Origin: Combretum micranthum
Lineage: Eukaryota; Streptophyta; Magnoliopsida; Myrtales; Combretaceae
Direction of reading: 5' to 3'
NCBI GenBank assembly: GCA_024138025.1
Contig: JAMXBD010001107.1
Coordinates: 1-64,000 of the forward strand
DNA length: 64,000 bases
Each line of letters opens with the position of its first letter. The first letter of the stretch is position 1. A program made the translations under genes and the position numbers. Under the pieces are notes generated by a model that ran no database searches, had not been told where the DNA came from, and was given only the letters and a program-made list of their open reading frames with translations. Of the stretch, positions 25,110 to 37,324 are shown one piece after another.

Positions 25110-25144
<35 letters not shown>

Positions 25145-27456
25145 ATTCGTGTAACCAAATATTCCTCAGTAAAAGTAACCTAAATGATCTCAAATACATG
25201 TTTTTAGTGCATAATCTTTGAGTAAACTTATAGTACTTATTCTAACTCCTCATTTTATGTATAAATAGATGTTAAAAGACTTGTTTTATGTATTATATGT
25301 CAGATATTGAACTTATTGACTTTTTGATGTATACTTTCTTCATTCTATAAATTCCTATAATTGGTGTAAGACTTTTCTATGTCTTGTTTTATTTCAAAAT
25401 TTCATTATTAAGCTTTTTAGTTTTATTGATGCCATTCCTAGCAATATATGTTCTATTATTATTTACTTTGCCTATCAACCTTATCTTGTTTATGTAGATC
25501 AAAATTCTTATTGTTTATAGGTTCTCATCTACATTTTGATCATTGGTATGTTATTCTAGTAATTTTCTAAACTCATCTAAGTTTCATTTTGTATTATATA
25601 TTATAGTTTGTTTCTTAGAATTAGTTTACATTTATTCAAATCTCCCATTTCTATTATACTTTTAGTATTCTTAATGATAAGACTTTTTATTATAGTTTCT
25701 TATGTATTTATATGGTTAAAGCTCCCTATAAGTGTCTTAATGTTCATATTAGCCAAATTCTATTATTTAGAGATTATTGTAGACATATTCTATTAACCAC
25801 TTGAACTAAGCTAAGTCATGAAATAGATATTAAGAGTCATGATCTTTTAGTTATAGAAATTAGGGCATAGGGTTTTCTAAAGTCTAAGTTTAATTTCTTC
25901 ATAGTTTTCTTTTCTAGAATATGGTATTCTAACCTAGCTAAAATGATTATCACATACTATTCATGTTACTATCAACATAAGTTCATGAAACTATACATAT
26001 GTAGAATTTCTATGATAATCCTATGCTTCATTTTCCTAATTTCTACACATGAATGGGATGCAAGTCATATAATAAGTGGAATATTACCTTGATGGCCTAG
26101 AGAAAAAGGTGATAAATCCTCCTGTCTATATAGACCGACCTACATATATAGATATTGAGATGAGTTTATTGAAATTTAGAGATAAAATAACTACTAAAGA
26201 TAGGCTTACCTTTGACTACTACCTTGTTAGATTGGTGGTCTATAAGAAAAGGAGTGGAGTTTTTGTTTTGTTCTAATTTCTTTCTTGGTATTTATGGTGG
26301 CTCAGTGTTTAGAAAAAGTAAAGTTTGTCGATTGTTATTTGTTATAGAGTATGTGTGTGTTTTGCTACAGTGAAGTAAAGGGAAGGGAGTGGGTTTTGTT
26401 TGCTTGTAATTTATTTGTGTAGTGTTGAAAAAATGTTAACTAAGCTATATATATATATATATATATATATGTGCACTACACGGTGGAAGTGAGCTAATCG
26501 TTTTCTAAATTGTAATTGTTGTGTATTGTTTACGTACAGCAGGTGAAAGGAGGGAAAAAAAATTCTACTTCACCGTTCTACAAGTTTCATTATTTGAGTC
26601 ATCAATGTGCATTAAATGTGGGGTTATCTTGGTGGATGATGATTGGCTCAAGTGTCCTAATTTTGATCTTTTTGTGCTATTTTTCTTTTCTCCTTAAGCT
26701 AGCTCATGGTGATCAATTGTTGGGGAAAAAATGAGCTTTGTTTTATACATTTGTACCGTGTTTTACCATGATTTTTCTGTGTGGAACAATTTCAGGTGTA
26801 GATATTTAATTAATATTTTCAAAATCTAGCTTATAGGCACACAATTATATTAGTTATGTAGAGTTTTGTTCCCAAAAATTTATTTAATTTCCTAAAATAT
26901 TTCTAGAGTATTGTTGTCCAAATTTTATGTTTAAAGTTTACGCAATTTTGTATTTTTAAAGTTTTGTTTTACGTGATTAGGGTTTTAGGACCCAATTGGT
27001 CAAAATATAAAATTGTACCTGTGGACTCTAAATTTTCTGACTAATATTATAGTGTAATCTAATTTTTATTTGGAGTCTAGATTGATAGTTATGGGTCTGT
27101 TTTGTAGTTTTTATTGTATATTTATAACCCTAATGGTTTATCTTTGAATTGTCATTTTTTATTTTTACACAAACTATAAATTATTAGCTTTCTAGAGCAC
27201 TCAAAATTTAAGGCTACTTATACTTGAATTCTAGGTTTGTTATTGTGATTATGAAATCTCATCTTTGATATCTTTAATATTTAGAAAATTTTCTATTTAG
27301 GGTTTCAGGTCATGAACAAAGTCATAATACTCTAAAGTTTCTAATTAACGTTTTTGTCGAGTCCCAAATCTAATATCTATGGTACATTTACTATATTATT
27401 ATCATTATTATTATTATATTTTTTTTCTAGTTTTAGAAAAATTTCTCAAGGTTTAC
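23715..27456 (-). repeat. 5' LTR of the gypsy element (3.74 kb)
   Basis: Starts TGTAAACC at 27456 on the minus strand and ends GGGGCGTGACA at 23715. It carries (CA)n-(TA)n near 25112-25143, (TA)n near 26447-26470 and an (ATT)n stretch near 27393-27420 that the other LTR lacks. A 66-codon antisense ORF (26076-26276) is open here but has a 2-base difference in the 3' LTR; I do not call it a gene. Confidence 0.92.
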
Positions 27457-27557
27457 ATACTCAGCTCATGGTTGTATGCTTTTTTTTATTTTTCTTGGGC
27501 AACCTTATGGTCACATGCTAACTGCACCTAATTACGCTTTTTTTTTTTTCAACTCTA

Positions 27558-29262
27558 TGTACAAGTGCAAAAATAACTGGCCAGTAAATCAAGTGCGTAT
27601 GCAGCAAAATTACTGATGAGACCAGGTCGATCCACAGCTAATGACTAATTATTAGGTATTCGAATTTTTCCCTAAGCTAAGCTATCAAAAATCAGATTTT
27701 AAGTTAATCTATCAAATTATGATTTAACTACGAACTAAACTAATGAGCAAATTGAACACTTTAAACCAAATGTTCTAGCAATACAAATGAGGATCCAAGT
27801 TTAAGAGATGCTAAAACAATCAAGAATGATGCGCTTATATTTTCATTTGAATTGGATCGATGCCTCAGGTTGATATTGAAACTGATTAATTGGGATTTAA
27901 CCAAACTCACTAGAATTCACCCACCTCCCAAAGTAGCAAAATTCTAATTACAATATAAATCATATCGCTAAGGTAATTTATCTATAATTATCAGGTAAAT
28001 AGTAATCTGCTCACACTGAAATTATTATTCTAGTTAAAATTACAAACCAAGCACGGCCAAGTGACCCAAAGTTATAACTTTAATCGCATAAAGTACATGA
28101 GTTCATGTGTTTTGTCAAAATCTATAGATTCTTATGGCAAATCTTTTCCAAAAACTGAAGATATGCTTGTACAGATTATTGAATCCCTCCTGGGTATCTC
28201 TAATCCTATCTACCTAATTAGTGTTGGCTAATCACAAATCAAATACACTACAAACAACAATAGTTAAATTCCCAAATACTCAAATATTAATGTTAAAATA
28301 ATTCAATTAATCCAATGCATCAAATCCATCAATGCATATTCACAAATCAATTAAGCATGACATCTCAAACATACAATCAAGCGATCAACAATACAAAACA
28401 ACGATAGAAAACACCTTAATAGAAATTTCATTCATCAAAGTTTTACCTTAAATCCATAAACCAATGACTTGGGCATTGCTTGATCACATATAAGACCCTA
28501 AAATCGTCTTCAAATGTTGCTAGAACAATAGGGTTTTAGTGCCCTATGATTGAAATCAACACACACATGTTTTTCTTGTTCTTTTTTGCCTAGGGTTTTA
28601 GTTTCTTATTGTGTCTCCTCAAAATTGACAAAAGGATATATTTATAGTAAAAAGTTGTGCAAGAGTTTACACTGACTAAATACACCTGTACGCTGGTAGC
28701 CTTGAATTCGAAACAACTAACGTTTGTTTGCAAAATTTGTTTCCGAAAGCAAATATGGGTGTACGATAACTTCAACATCAGCAGTGTAGGATGTCCAGAT
28801 GCCAGCGTTTGTTATTTGACATATTGTTTCTAAATGAAGATCACCATCAGTGTTTGGGCAGTGTTTAGGCGGTATATGTCTGTGCCGGCTTAAACAACAG
28901 CGACATAAATCCTTCTAGTGCCAATGTACGTTTAATTGAGAAAATGTCCAAAATGTTTACAATGCCTCAACGTCGGCGGTGTTGAAGTTTCAAATGTTGG
29001 TCTTGGTTCGAAACTTGAAAGCTGATGTTGATCATGATTCAGGCCAGTGGTGTACTTTTTGCATTGACCGGTGTGCATTTGTCAAGTCTCCAAATTTTCT
29101 TAGAACTTCTTCCAATTGCTTGTATTTGCATGTATAGGTCCTCAATGACCTAAATTATCAAAATAAACACTCTTAAATACTATTTCCTTATGATTTCTAT
29201 CAAATCTATAATAGTTAAACATGATTTAATCATTGAGAAGTGAGTAAAATATGAGTTTATCA
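27558..29262 (-). repeat. Probable solo LTR, minus orientation (about 1.7 kb)
   Basis: On the minus strand the sequence begins TGATAAACTCATATTTT at 29262, a start typical of large plant gypsy (Athila/Tat-like) LTRs. It contains a TATA-like CTATAAATATATCC near 28645-28632 and ends near 27558 in a region with GGATCGACCTGGTCTC, as such LTRs often do. No internal element sequence follows on either side. I could not find a convincing target duplication, so the exact left border is uncertain. The alternative is a fragment of a larger decayed element. Confidence 0.45.
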
Positions 29263-31278
29263 CATGCTTAAAAGGAGTTCTTGATAAATCACTATAAAAA
29301 CATGAGCAGATTGAATGATTTAAACATGGAAACAGCCTTGTTGTTACTTAAGTATGAGTGTATCTATAAAAAGTTACTCATAATCACTACTTACTTAAAC
29401 CATATGAAGATCTTTACCATGAAATTTTATAAGATAAAGAAATGTTCAAGCATGGACATTCCCTTGTTGTTCTAGTTGATTAATCATTGAATAACCAGAT
29501 TAACTTTAAGAAGTATCTTTCAGTTTTCTTGCAAAATAACTGTATTAAGGATAGAACTCTAGCAGTTAATAAGAATGAATAAATTTCTTTCATACTTCTT
29601 CCTAGAAATGTAAAATTAGCATATTATAGATGGGTAAACCTTATATTTCCTCTTTCTGATGTAGTGTATATAGGCACATTGGAAGAATAGATTATTTCAA
29701 CTTAACACCAAACTGGCTGTTGTACACTTGGTCTATGTTAGGTATAAGGGAATATTAATATTGTCAACAGGTGCTGCATTATTAGTTAAATAGAATGATT
29801 CCATGTTGACAACAGTACTAAGCTAGAGTGGGCATTGAGTCACTTTTCTAGTCATGCGCATTGATCGTCGGAGCAATTAGCTCTAAGAAGCATCATTGCT
29901 CTGGTATTTCCGTGGTTTCCCCAAATTAGGGTCTGCAACCACTTTGTTTCACATTCAATCTATAAGATCCTCTTTGCTTCCTGTCTGTCTATGAGTGTTG
30001 TATTCAAACGTCTGCATTATTATTTTATCATATATAATTACATCATTTATTTGATGGGGTTTCAATCAAGATCCATACGCTCACACCATATTTACAGAGT
30101 TAAACTCTTAGATAAAGAATGTAGACACAAATTTAGTACCTATATGAGGGATCAATCTCCATGCGCATTACATTATTATTTGCTTAAATTATGTCAGTCC
30201 ACACTGAGAGCTCCATAACTAGTCCATGGAACCGATTGGTTATGACTTGCCATAGACATGCCAATCACCACAGCCATATCACATAAAACAGAACCACTCT
30301 AACCCCAACTCCCATGACTGTACCCTTGAAATACACCAATCAGAGCTGCAATGCACATTTAAATGGAGACATTACACAAAAGAGCATCATTTTCTACCTC
30401 CAAACTTTCCATCACAACTGCTTCCAGAGGTAAAACATGCAAGCAAGTATTCTCCTAACAAGGTGAAAGAAAAAAAACCACAGAGAGTGCATAGCTTGTT
30501 GAATACAACAAACTAGGTTCTAGAATCAATGTAATAGGCATCAGTTCCAATCCATGTGTGGTACATGCCAATGTCATGGTTATAGAAAAAGTCTGCAGCC
30601 TTGCTTCTCAAGTGTTGCATGGTTTTTTACTAGGAAGTGAGGTGGAATTCCATGAAGACCAAGTAAAATGGAAGAGATTAGATGTTGAATTAACCAATTT
30701 GATTTTATGTAAATGGAACCTTTCGGCATAAGAAAGTTTGAAAATAAATCAAAGGTATGGTTAATTAGCGGCTATCCATCTGATTGGTTACAGCTAAAGA
30801 AAGTTGAAACCAGAAGAGGGGTAAAAAATAATGATTAATATGCAAGTGTGAATGCTGCAACTGATGGATTCAAACCTGGAATGAAGTGTGCAAATGAAGC
30901 TAGGCAAAACTAGGATTGGGCAAAGTGATGCTTGTTACCCCAGTGGATGTGGTCTTCTCAGGAAGCTCCAATTTAATCATGGACTTGTTATTCTGCCTGG
31001 CAAGGATCCATGCTTGATAAATAATGCTGCAATTTTTTTAGTTAAACTTTGAATGAAGCAAATGAAGATACAAATTAGGAAAAGAAATGGAATTTTTTCT
31101 TTGTATAATAGAAATTGCCTTATAAAACTAGATTTTAATACACTCATATTCAACAAAGGGTAAAGACAATAATTTAAAAAAAAAAGACCTATTTAGAATA
31201 ATTAATTTCAATGTTGAGGAAATTATGTACCATTTTACCTACAGCTATATCACAACTCCAAATTCCGAGATTTCACAT
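29263..31278. other. Unassigned 2-kb stretch before kinase copy 2
   Basis: No repeat or family could be recognised. Short open stretches at 29281-29475 and 29991-30218 are not coding by composition. The right part holds the possible exon pieces listed separately at 30540-31020. Confidence 0.4.
30540..31020 (-). other. Possible exon fragments of an unknown host gene
   Basis: Two minus-strand pieces read like real protein. About 31019-30907 gives IIYQAWILARQNNKSM, then KLELPEKTTSTGVTSITLP, and ends at a stop. It is preceded by ATTGCAG, a good splice acceptor. About 30641-30541 gives RSKAADFFYNHDIGMYHTW, then IGTDAYYIDS, and ends at a stop. I do not recognise either family. They could be terminal exons of a broken gene, alternative ends of one gene, or chance. 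No matching 5' exons were found before the kinase copy. Confidence 0.25.
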
Positions 31279-31372
31279 GGCATGTAAATCCTCCTCTTAA
31301 AACTCTTACTAAGTTGAAACTATTTTAGTCCTTGACATATTCAACATCTAGACAGAGAATAAAACCTTTCAG

Positions 31373-33875
31373 TCACCGTGCATTAGGATGAAGAATTTCA
31401 GAAAACTCTATCCCCAAATGCTGATCTGAATTGCTCGTGCCTACAATAACGTTATGATCTATTATGGTGTCTGAATTTACAGCACAGACTGTGCTGCGTG
31501 AATGACGGCACGTATTAGCATAGCGCTGTTGTTGCAAAGCCAACTCCAAATTGCCGAGCACTTCACCCATTGATGGTCTCTCACACCCTTTATCAGCTAA
31601 ACACCACTTTGCAACATTTGTAAATGTCGTAAAGCATTTTGGTTCAATCTTTCCTCTAGGAAAGGATCAACTATTTGATCCCATGTACCTTCCCGATAAG
31701 TTTTAAGAGCCAATGCAGCTAGATTAATTGCTTCATCTTCGTGTTCTTCTATTGGTAATATGGCTGGCTTCCCACATAGCACCTCAAACAAAACCACTCC
31801 AAAGGAATATACATCAGATTTCTCTGTTAGTTTCATGCGGCGGTAATACTCAGGATCTAGATAACCAATGCTTCCTTTCACCATGGTGCTTACATGTGTA
31901 TGGGATTGGTTGATCATGTCAGGCCCAATTTTTGATAAGCCAAAATCGGAAACTTTGGCTTCCCACTCATTGTCCAACAATATGTTTGTGCTTTTGACAT
32001 CGCGGTGGATGATTGTTTGCTTTGATCCTGTGTGAAGGTAGTGCAATCCTTTAGCTGCTCCAATACAGATTTTGAGCCTTTGAATCCAATGAAGTGGAGG
32101 ATTTTGGGACTTGTAGAGATGATCGTGTAAAGTACCATGCTCCATAAATTTGTATACAAGTATCATTTCTTTGCCTTCCATGCAATAACCAATTAGGGAG
32201 ACAAGATGACGATGACGCAGCTTGGAGAGCATTGATATCTCTGTCTGAAACTCATCTAAACCTTGATGTGAATTCGGATTCGAACGCTTTATGGCAACGG
32301 AAACGGCATCCTCCTCAAAGAAGCCCTTGTAGACTTTTCCAAATCCGCCTATCCCTATGAGAAAAGAGTCTGAGAAATTATTGGTTGCCAACTTCAGGGT
32401 AATGAGTGAGAATCGTCGACAACCATCTAATTCTTGACTAGCACCCCTTAACTTTACTTTAAGGTAAAGGAACCAAATTGGAAATCGATTTAGGGGTATG
32501 TACGCAGAAACGCTGATTAATACAAACACACACATTAGAAGACGCAAGAGCATGACTGTCTTGTTATCATTGACGGTAGGTGCTATATAGGAAGCTGGTG
32601 TACCAAATGGAAAGATCCCTGCAAAATTGCCCCTAGAATCTGGTAATTTGAAAATTTCTAATCCATTCAAAATTGCAGGGGCATAACTTGCTGCTGATTC
32701 AGTGTCAACATGCAGGGATATTAGCAGAGACTCTGTAGTTCGATAATGTGTAGAACTCTCCACTATGTAGTCTTTATAAACAGGTATGCCAGGCTCACCA
32801 CTCCAGCTAATGACATCCGCGTGATCTTCAGCCTTTCTGTCATTAATGTAGGTTTGGAAATATCTTCCATTAACCTTGATAGTGTTTTTCCGAATCTCAC
32901 AGAAGTGAAACCTGATGAGATAATTGAATCCTGTTTCTACAAGGAATGACCAACTCATATTTCCCTGTGTTGTAACGTTACCAGCAGGGGATGAGAAGAC
33001 CTGCTTAGCTGATAGAACTCTAGCTGTAGAATACACCTTTTCAGGTGCTGTATATGCAGGCATCTGTGAGGAATACTTGATCTCAACTTCAGACTTTATT
33101 GTTTTTGTTCCTGCAAGATCAATGAGGAAGTCATCATCGTTTATCCACGAGCGAGACATGCTGCTGTCATGCTCTGGAGAAATGGATGGACCACCAACAT
33201 CTACCCTGTACATAGTTTCCAGTGCCATTTGATCACCAGTGTAGGTTTGCAAAGGCCACTTTCCAACAAGCGGAAGTTGAGTATTGCGGATATAAAGATT
33301 GGTGGGGATAAAGAAAACTTCGATCTTATTAACAAAAGCATAGGAACCTGAAGGATTCGGGGAGGGTATGAAGGTTACGTTTAGTACAAGATCATACATG
33401 TTCACAATGAACTCTCGGATGATATAGCTTTAGTTGAAGGGTAGGTTGAATAAGAATAGTTAGAGGTCTGAAGGAGAGTATAGTTACCAAGCCTGATGGT
33501 AAATCGTGCTTTTGAATTGTTAATATCTGAAGGCCGAGCGAAATAAAGACGAACGAACTTAGGACCAGGAGATAGAAAGAATTGTTGAGTGAAATTTCTA
33601 TGAAAGATGCAAGTGCATGCGCCCATGTAACTTGTTGTGCTAGGCTCCTTGGAGTAGGATTTGACTTCTTTGTCACTATGGGGGCATTTCATGAGGACTT
33701 TCTCTGCTTGAACTTCATCTAAGGAATTGCAGTCGAAGATAGTTTCAACTGCCATGTGTGCTGGTTTAACTACTCCTAAGACGCATATGAGGATGATGAT
33801 GTATGTGTTCATCAAACGTTTGCAAACAAATTTTCGAGTATGAGACAGGTTGCTAATCTCACTACTCCTCTTCAT
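31373..33875 (-). pseudogene. CrRLK1L-type receptor-like kinase, near-complete copy 2 with two frameshifts
   Basis: Malectin-like receptor kinase of the FERONIA family, which acts at the plasma membrane in cell-wall sensing. The start at 33875, or the Met 21 codons later just before the hydrophobic signal peptide, opens the ectodomain (GPKFVRLYFARP, 33875-33402). The frame then shifts near 33425 into a 602-codon frame (33405-31597). In that frame there is a second malectin-like half, a membrane segment around residues 284-302, and a kinase with a glycine loop near 351-356, VAIK Lys 373, HRD 467-469, DFG 487-489 and GYLDPEYY. A second shift at about 31640 cuts off the tail, which is open again in 31570-31373 and ends FSEILHPNAR. 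The coding region has no introns, as is usual for the family. All catalytic residues are kept, so either it is a young pseudogene or the two indels are sequencing errors. Confidence 0.88.
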
Positions 33876-35389
33876 TGTTGAGAAAATAAACTTGGGAGAT
33901 CAATAATACACAGGTTTTATGATTGTTTATGGTAGAGTAGGTTTTTTTATTATCTTTTGGAATTGTTTTCATACCAAATTTGGATCATATGTTTGCCAAA
34001 AATTAAAAAAAAAATTTAAATATAAATATATCTGTAGTGTTCTTACAAATTAAAAAATCCACGTAAATTATAGGTATTCATGTTTGTAATAAATTTATTT
34101 AAGATATTAATATTTTTAGTAGTTAAAACAGGAATCGACGTTTGAAAATAAATTCATGTATAGTATTAACATTTTAATATGTTTAGATGATTTGTTTTTC
34201 ATCTATATCAGTATCTTTTTCAAAATAATACGTGTAAATATGTCCGGTTCATATTTATATTTTATCTATATTTTATTTATTTGATCTTTTAATGAGAATT
34301 GCCAACTTTTTTTTATCTGTATTTTAATTCTTTATAAAGAATTGTTAGAAAAAAATTTGAAAAATGTCTGTATTTGTAATTTGCCAACAAACAAACAAAC
34401 CTAGTTAACAAGAAGAATCAGGTATTATATAGTGATTCATATAATGCATTAATAATTGACCATCAACGAAAATTAAGAAAACTTAATTAAAAACTAGTCC
34501 AGATGTTGAATTAGTCTAGATGTTGATACCTTAAATGATGCAAGATGTTGATACTTTAAATGATGATTCATTTTACGAAATGCTGATTCTTCTTTTCTAA
34601 CTATTCGAAACATTGATCTCTTATGTAAACTTACTTTGAAACTTTAATAAGAAAATATCACAATTAATACCTAAATTTTGGCAAGATATGTAATTAGGTA
34701 CCCAAATTTTGAAAATATTCAATTTAGTATCTAAACTTTAAAATTGATCAATTTAGTATATGAAAAACTCTAATATTGATTAATTTCAAATTTCAGGCAT
34801 ATTATTGCATTTCATGTACCATTTGTGATATTAACTCAACATTAATATTTTTAAGTGTAGTCTACTTTAAAAAAAAAAAACCTGATAAATCCTTAATAAC
34901 TAAATTTGTTAACTCTCCATTTTATTTACTTTAAAAAGAAAGTAAAGTTTTCTCATTCTAATGAATGAAATAATTTCTTAAACATTTCTTTTCTTTTTTT
35001 CTTTTCTTTTGACGTATGCAAAAATTTCTTTGAAACTTCACTATGGAATTATAATTATCATCATTATAATATAGATTAAGAAAAGATAATTTACTTAAAT
35101 AAATATGAAAATGAAAAAAAATTTAGATAATGTTTCAAGTATTAACAGCCTGTTTACTTGGAGGAATGGAATAGGAGGAATAAAAAAGCTATGTCTTGGG
35201 AATTGTATTATCACCTTATTTACTTCATTTAGGGTTTTATTACCAGAAATACATATTTCAGCGTTTACTTTAATTTATTTGATTGTAGTGTTAAATTGGG
35301 AATAAAATTAAAATTACCATTATACCCTTATTTTGATAAAAAAGTAAGAAGTTATATCATATACTTATACGTATACTCACACACTTATA
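33876..35389. other. AT-rich intergenic stretch
   Basis: The first 55 bases match the upstream flank of kinase copy 1. The rest has no gene. There are short repeated phrases at 34500-34570 (AGATGTTGATAC and TTAAATGATG twice) and at 34680-34790 (AATTTAGTATCTAAACTTT-like lines of the kind common in plant MITE-type repeats). A segment at 35148-35340 resembles a widespread plant short repeat, but no terminal inverted repeats were confirmed. Confidence 0.5.
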
Positions 35390-35940
35390 CTATTCATAAC
35401 AAATACATTATATAGAAATATATAAACATTAATTTATATATGATATATATAATACATACACATATATAATATATAGGTTATGTGTTAGTCCATATGTTAT
35501 ACATGCACATATATATGACATATAACTTATAAAATGCAATATATATATATATATGTATATATAATTGATACATACAACTTATATATTTTATCAATACTCC
35601 ATTTATTTGCCATTTATATATGTATATAAATAATAACTTATAAATAAATATATATATTATATAACTTATAACTTATAATTATAAAACATAATACATATAT
35701 AACTTATATATTATTATTATATTATTGTTAGTGTTATTATTGTTAATGATATCAACATTAATATTATTATTTACTATTAGTGATATTATTATTATTAATC
35801 AGATTATTGTTAATGTTGTTATTGTTATTATTATTATCCTTATTATTAATATTATTATCAATGTTAGTATTAGTAATATTGTTAATGATACTATTATCAT
35901 GATAATTGTTATTATTAATATCAATTAGAAGTTTTTTATC
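35390..35940. repeat. AT-rich tandem repeat, left block, ending in a TTA microsatellite
   Basis: Variants of ATAACTTATATATA recur throughout, followed by a (TTA/TTG)n tract at about 35710-35925. The phrase ACTTATATATTTTATCAATACTCCATTTATT at 35577 is also found, with changes, at about 52428, 52810 and 53113. The same array therefore lies on both sides of the pararetrovirus at 35.94-52.34 kb. The small ORF at 35725-35928 is pure microsatellite (Ile/Asn-rich) and not a gene. Confidence 0.75.
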
Positions 35941-35974
35941 CTAACATTATCTCTCTCTCCTCCCCTAAAAACAT

Positions 35975-35987
35975 GGCTCTAATACCA
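35975..35987 (-). other. EPRV-1 primer-binding site, distal copy
   Basis: The minus strand reads TGGTATTAGAGCC, one mismatch from the initiator tRNA-Met complement, preceded by CAAAATTCCTTA exactly as at the other end of EPRV-1. It marks completion of one genome unit. About 45 bp of post-primer sequence follow before the host microsatellite. Confidence 0.85.
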
Positions 35988-37300
35988 TAAGGAATTTTGG
36001 ATCATCATATTTCGGATAAGAACAGATAAACATATATGAACATCAAATTTCAGATAAAGTCAGATAAGCATACATGAATATCAAATTATAAGCACAAATT
36101 ATAGGCATATTTTTGTTATTTTATGTTGATGGGTCAATATTAAAGTATTTATTGAATTAATTTCTTCTTTAGGACACTAACTGAAATTAATTCCTTAAAT
36201 AAGGTCAAAATGAAAATAATTACCAATTTACCACACCAAAATCACGTTTTTATCACAGGATATACGAGTGAACAGTAAATACATGTATATCATGTCTTTA
36301 AAACGCGATATATACATGCATATCGCGACTATAAAATGAGATATATATTTGACGTATGGAGCAATATTGTGATTATTAGTCGCGATATCCATACAAAATA
36401 CTTATATTGCGATTAATAACTGTGATATTGCGACCATAGTCAAACATTAAATTGCGATTTTTTCAAGTGATTTTATATAAAATTGCATATCATGTTTCTT
36501 AAAAGCAATTTTGTAATTGGAAATTGATAATTAATTTTATCCAAAGGTATATTAGTAATTATTTTATATAGAAACCTTAGACATGTGTTGAATTCGTATT
36601 TATTTGATTAAGAAAGATTTGTTTTGATTCTATTAGGTTATAAGCAAACAAGATTAATTGAGAATCTATATATTTATTTTGAATAGTTTGTTTTAAATAT
36701 TTTGTTTCAAATTCTACCTCTTCTTTTAGTGTTATTAGTCTTTTTAATATTTATTTTTTAATACTGATAAATTGTTTTAAAATCATCATCTCTAATGATT
36801 AATTCTGAACAAGTTCCAACCAGGTAAGTTCGGATGGATAATTTTTAACCAATTTAATTGATTCTCAAAAGAGTCGAGTAACAATCTATAAAAGTGATCT
36901 CTGGAAATAAAGGCTTCAATACTTATAGCTTCTAAATCTTCTTCTTCTTCTTATTAATTCATGTAAAGTTCTTTCACTAATTCTAATTTCGTTTTTTATA
37001 TTTGTGATATATCTTTCAACAGAGTGTATAGAATATAACTGTAGTTCTTCTTCTATTGTTTGAAAAAGACAATTCATGTGTATCAGAATAATAAAATACG
37101 AGATGAAAAGCAAAAGAGTCAGAAAGAAAGTAATTAAAATACTTGAATAAACTACATAAGAAACTTACATTAAACTTTGAGAAAGATTTCCAAACAGTAC
37201 ATGAAGATTGTATAAAGCTCCTTCGAAGAAATATTACAAGCGTTTTTGTTTTTGGGGGATGTGGTTGAATCTATAAGAGGTTATGAATGATAGGTAACTG
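35988..37300 (-). other. EPRV-1 long leader region
   Basis: This is the sequence between the predicted transcription start (about 37300) and the primer site, some 1.3 kb. It holds a 65-codon ORF (37113-36916), ending with Arg-rich ELIRRRRRFRSYKY, and several CGCGATAT inverted words (36304-36388). Long structured leaders with small ORFs are usual in Caulimoviridae, where ribosome shunting and splicing are known. Whether all of this is viral is uncertain, because the opposite end of EPRV-1 keeps only the last 68 bp of the leader. Confidence 0.6.
36304..36388. repeat. Cluster of CGCGATAT inverted repeats
   Basis: CGCGATAT (36304-36311) and ATATCGCG (36320-36327) form an 8-bp stem with an 8-nt loop. 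ATATCGCGACTA (36320-36331) and TAGTCGCGATAT (36377-36388) form a perfect 12-bp inverted repeat around 45 nt. The two arrangements share one arm, so they are mutually exclusive hairpins. ATTGCGA and TTGCGAC words continue to about 36460. Confidence 0.7.
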
Positions 37301-37324
37301 GTGATGTTTGTTGGACAAACGTTC

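Larger units (their letters stand above)
13555..27456 (-). mobile_element. Ty3/gypsy chromovirus-like LTR retrotransposon, complete structure, 13.9 kb
   Basis: Two long direct repeats (13555-17246 and 23715-27456) flank a 6.5-kb internal region. That region is coded on the minus strand in the order gag, protease, RT, RNase H, integrase, which defines Ty3/gypsy. The pentamer TACTC flanks the element on both sides (13550-13554 and 27457-27461), a perfect target duplication. A tRNA-Met primer site adjoins the 5' LTR and a polypurine tract adjoins the 3' LTR. The C-terminal tail after the integrase resembles the chromodomain tail of plant chromoviruses. The very long LTRs suggest the Tekay/Del group, but this is inference. 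Stops and lost catalytic residues show it is dead. Confidence 0.93.

Noticed and set aside
26076..26276. 66-codon ORF inside the gypsy 5' LTR, antisense to the element
   Set aside because: The copy in the other LTR has a 2-base difference that breaks the frame. No known domain.
27514..27518. CATGC as target duplication of the solo LTR (also at 29263-29267)
   Set aside because: The base after it does not start with the TG expected for an LTR end, and a 5-base match is likely by chance in this region.
35148..35340. Possible MITE
   Set aside because: The text resembles a common plant short repeat, but I could not find terminal inverted repeats or a target duplication, so it is not listed as a mobile element.
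35725..35928. 67-codon ORF
   Set aside because: Translation of a TTA microsatellite (Ile/Asn/Val only).
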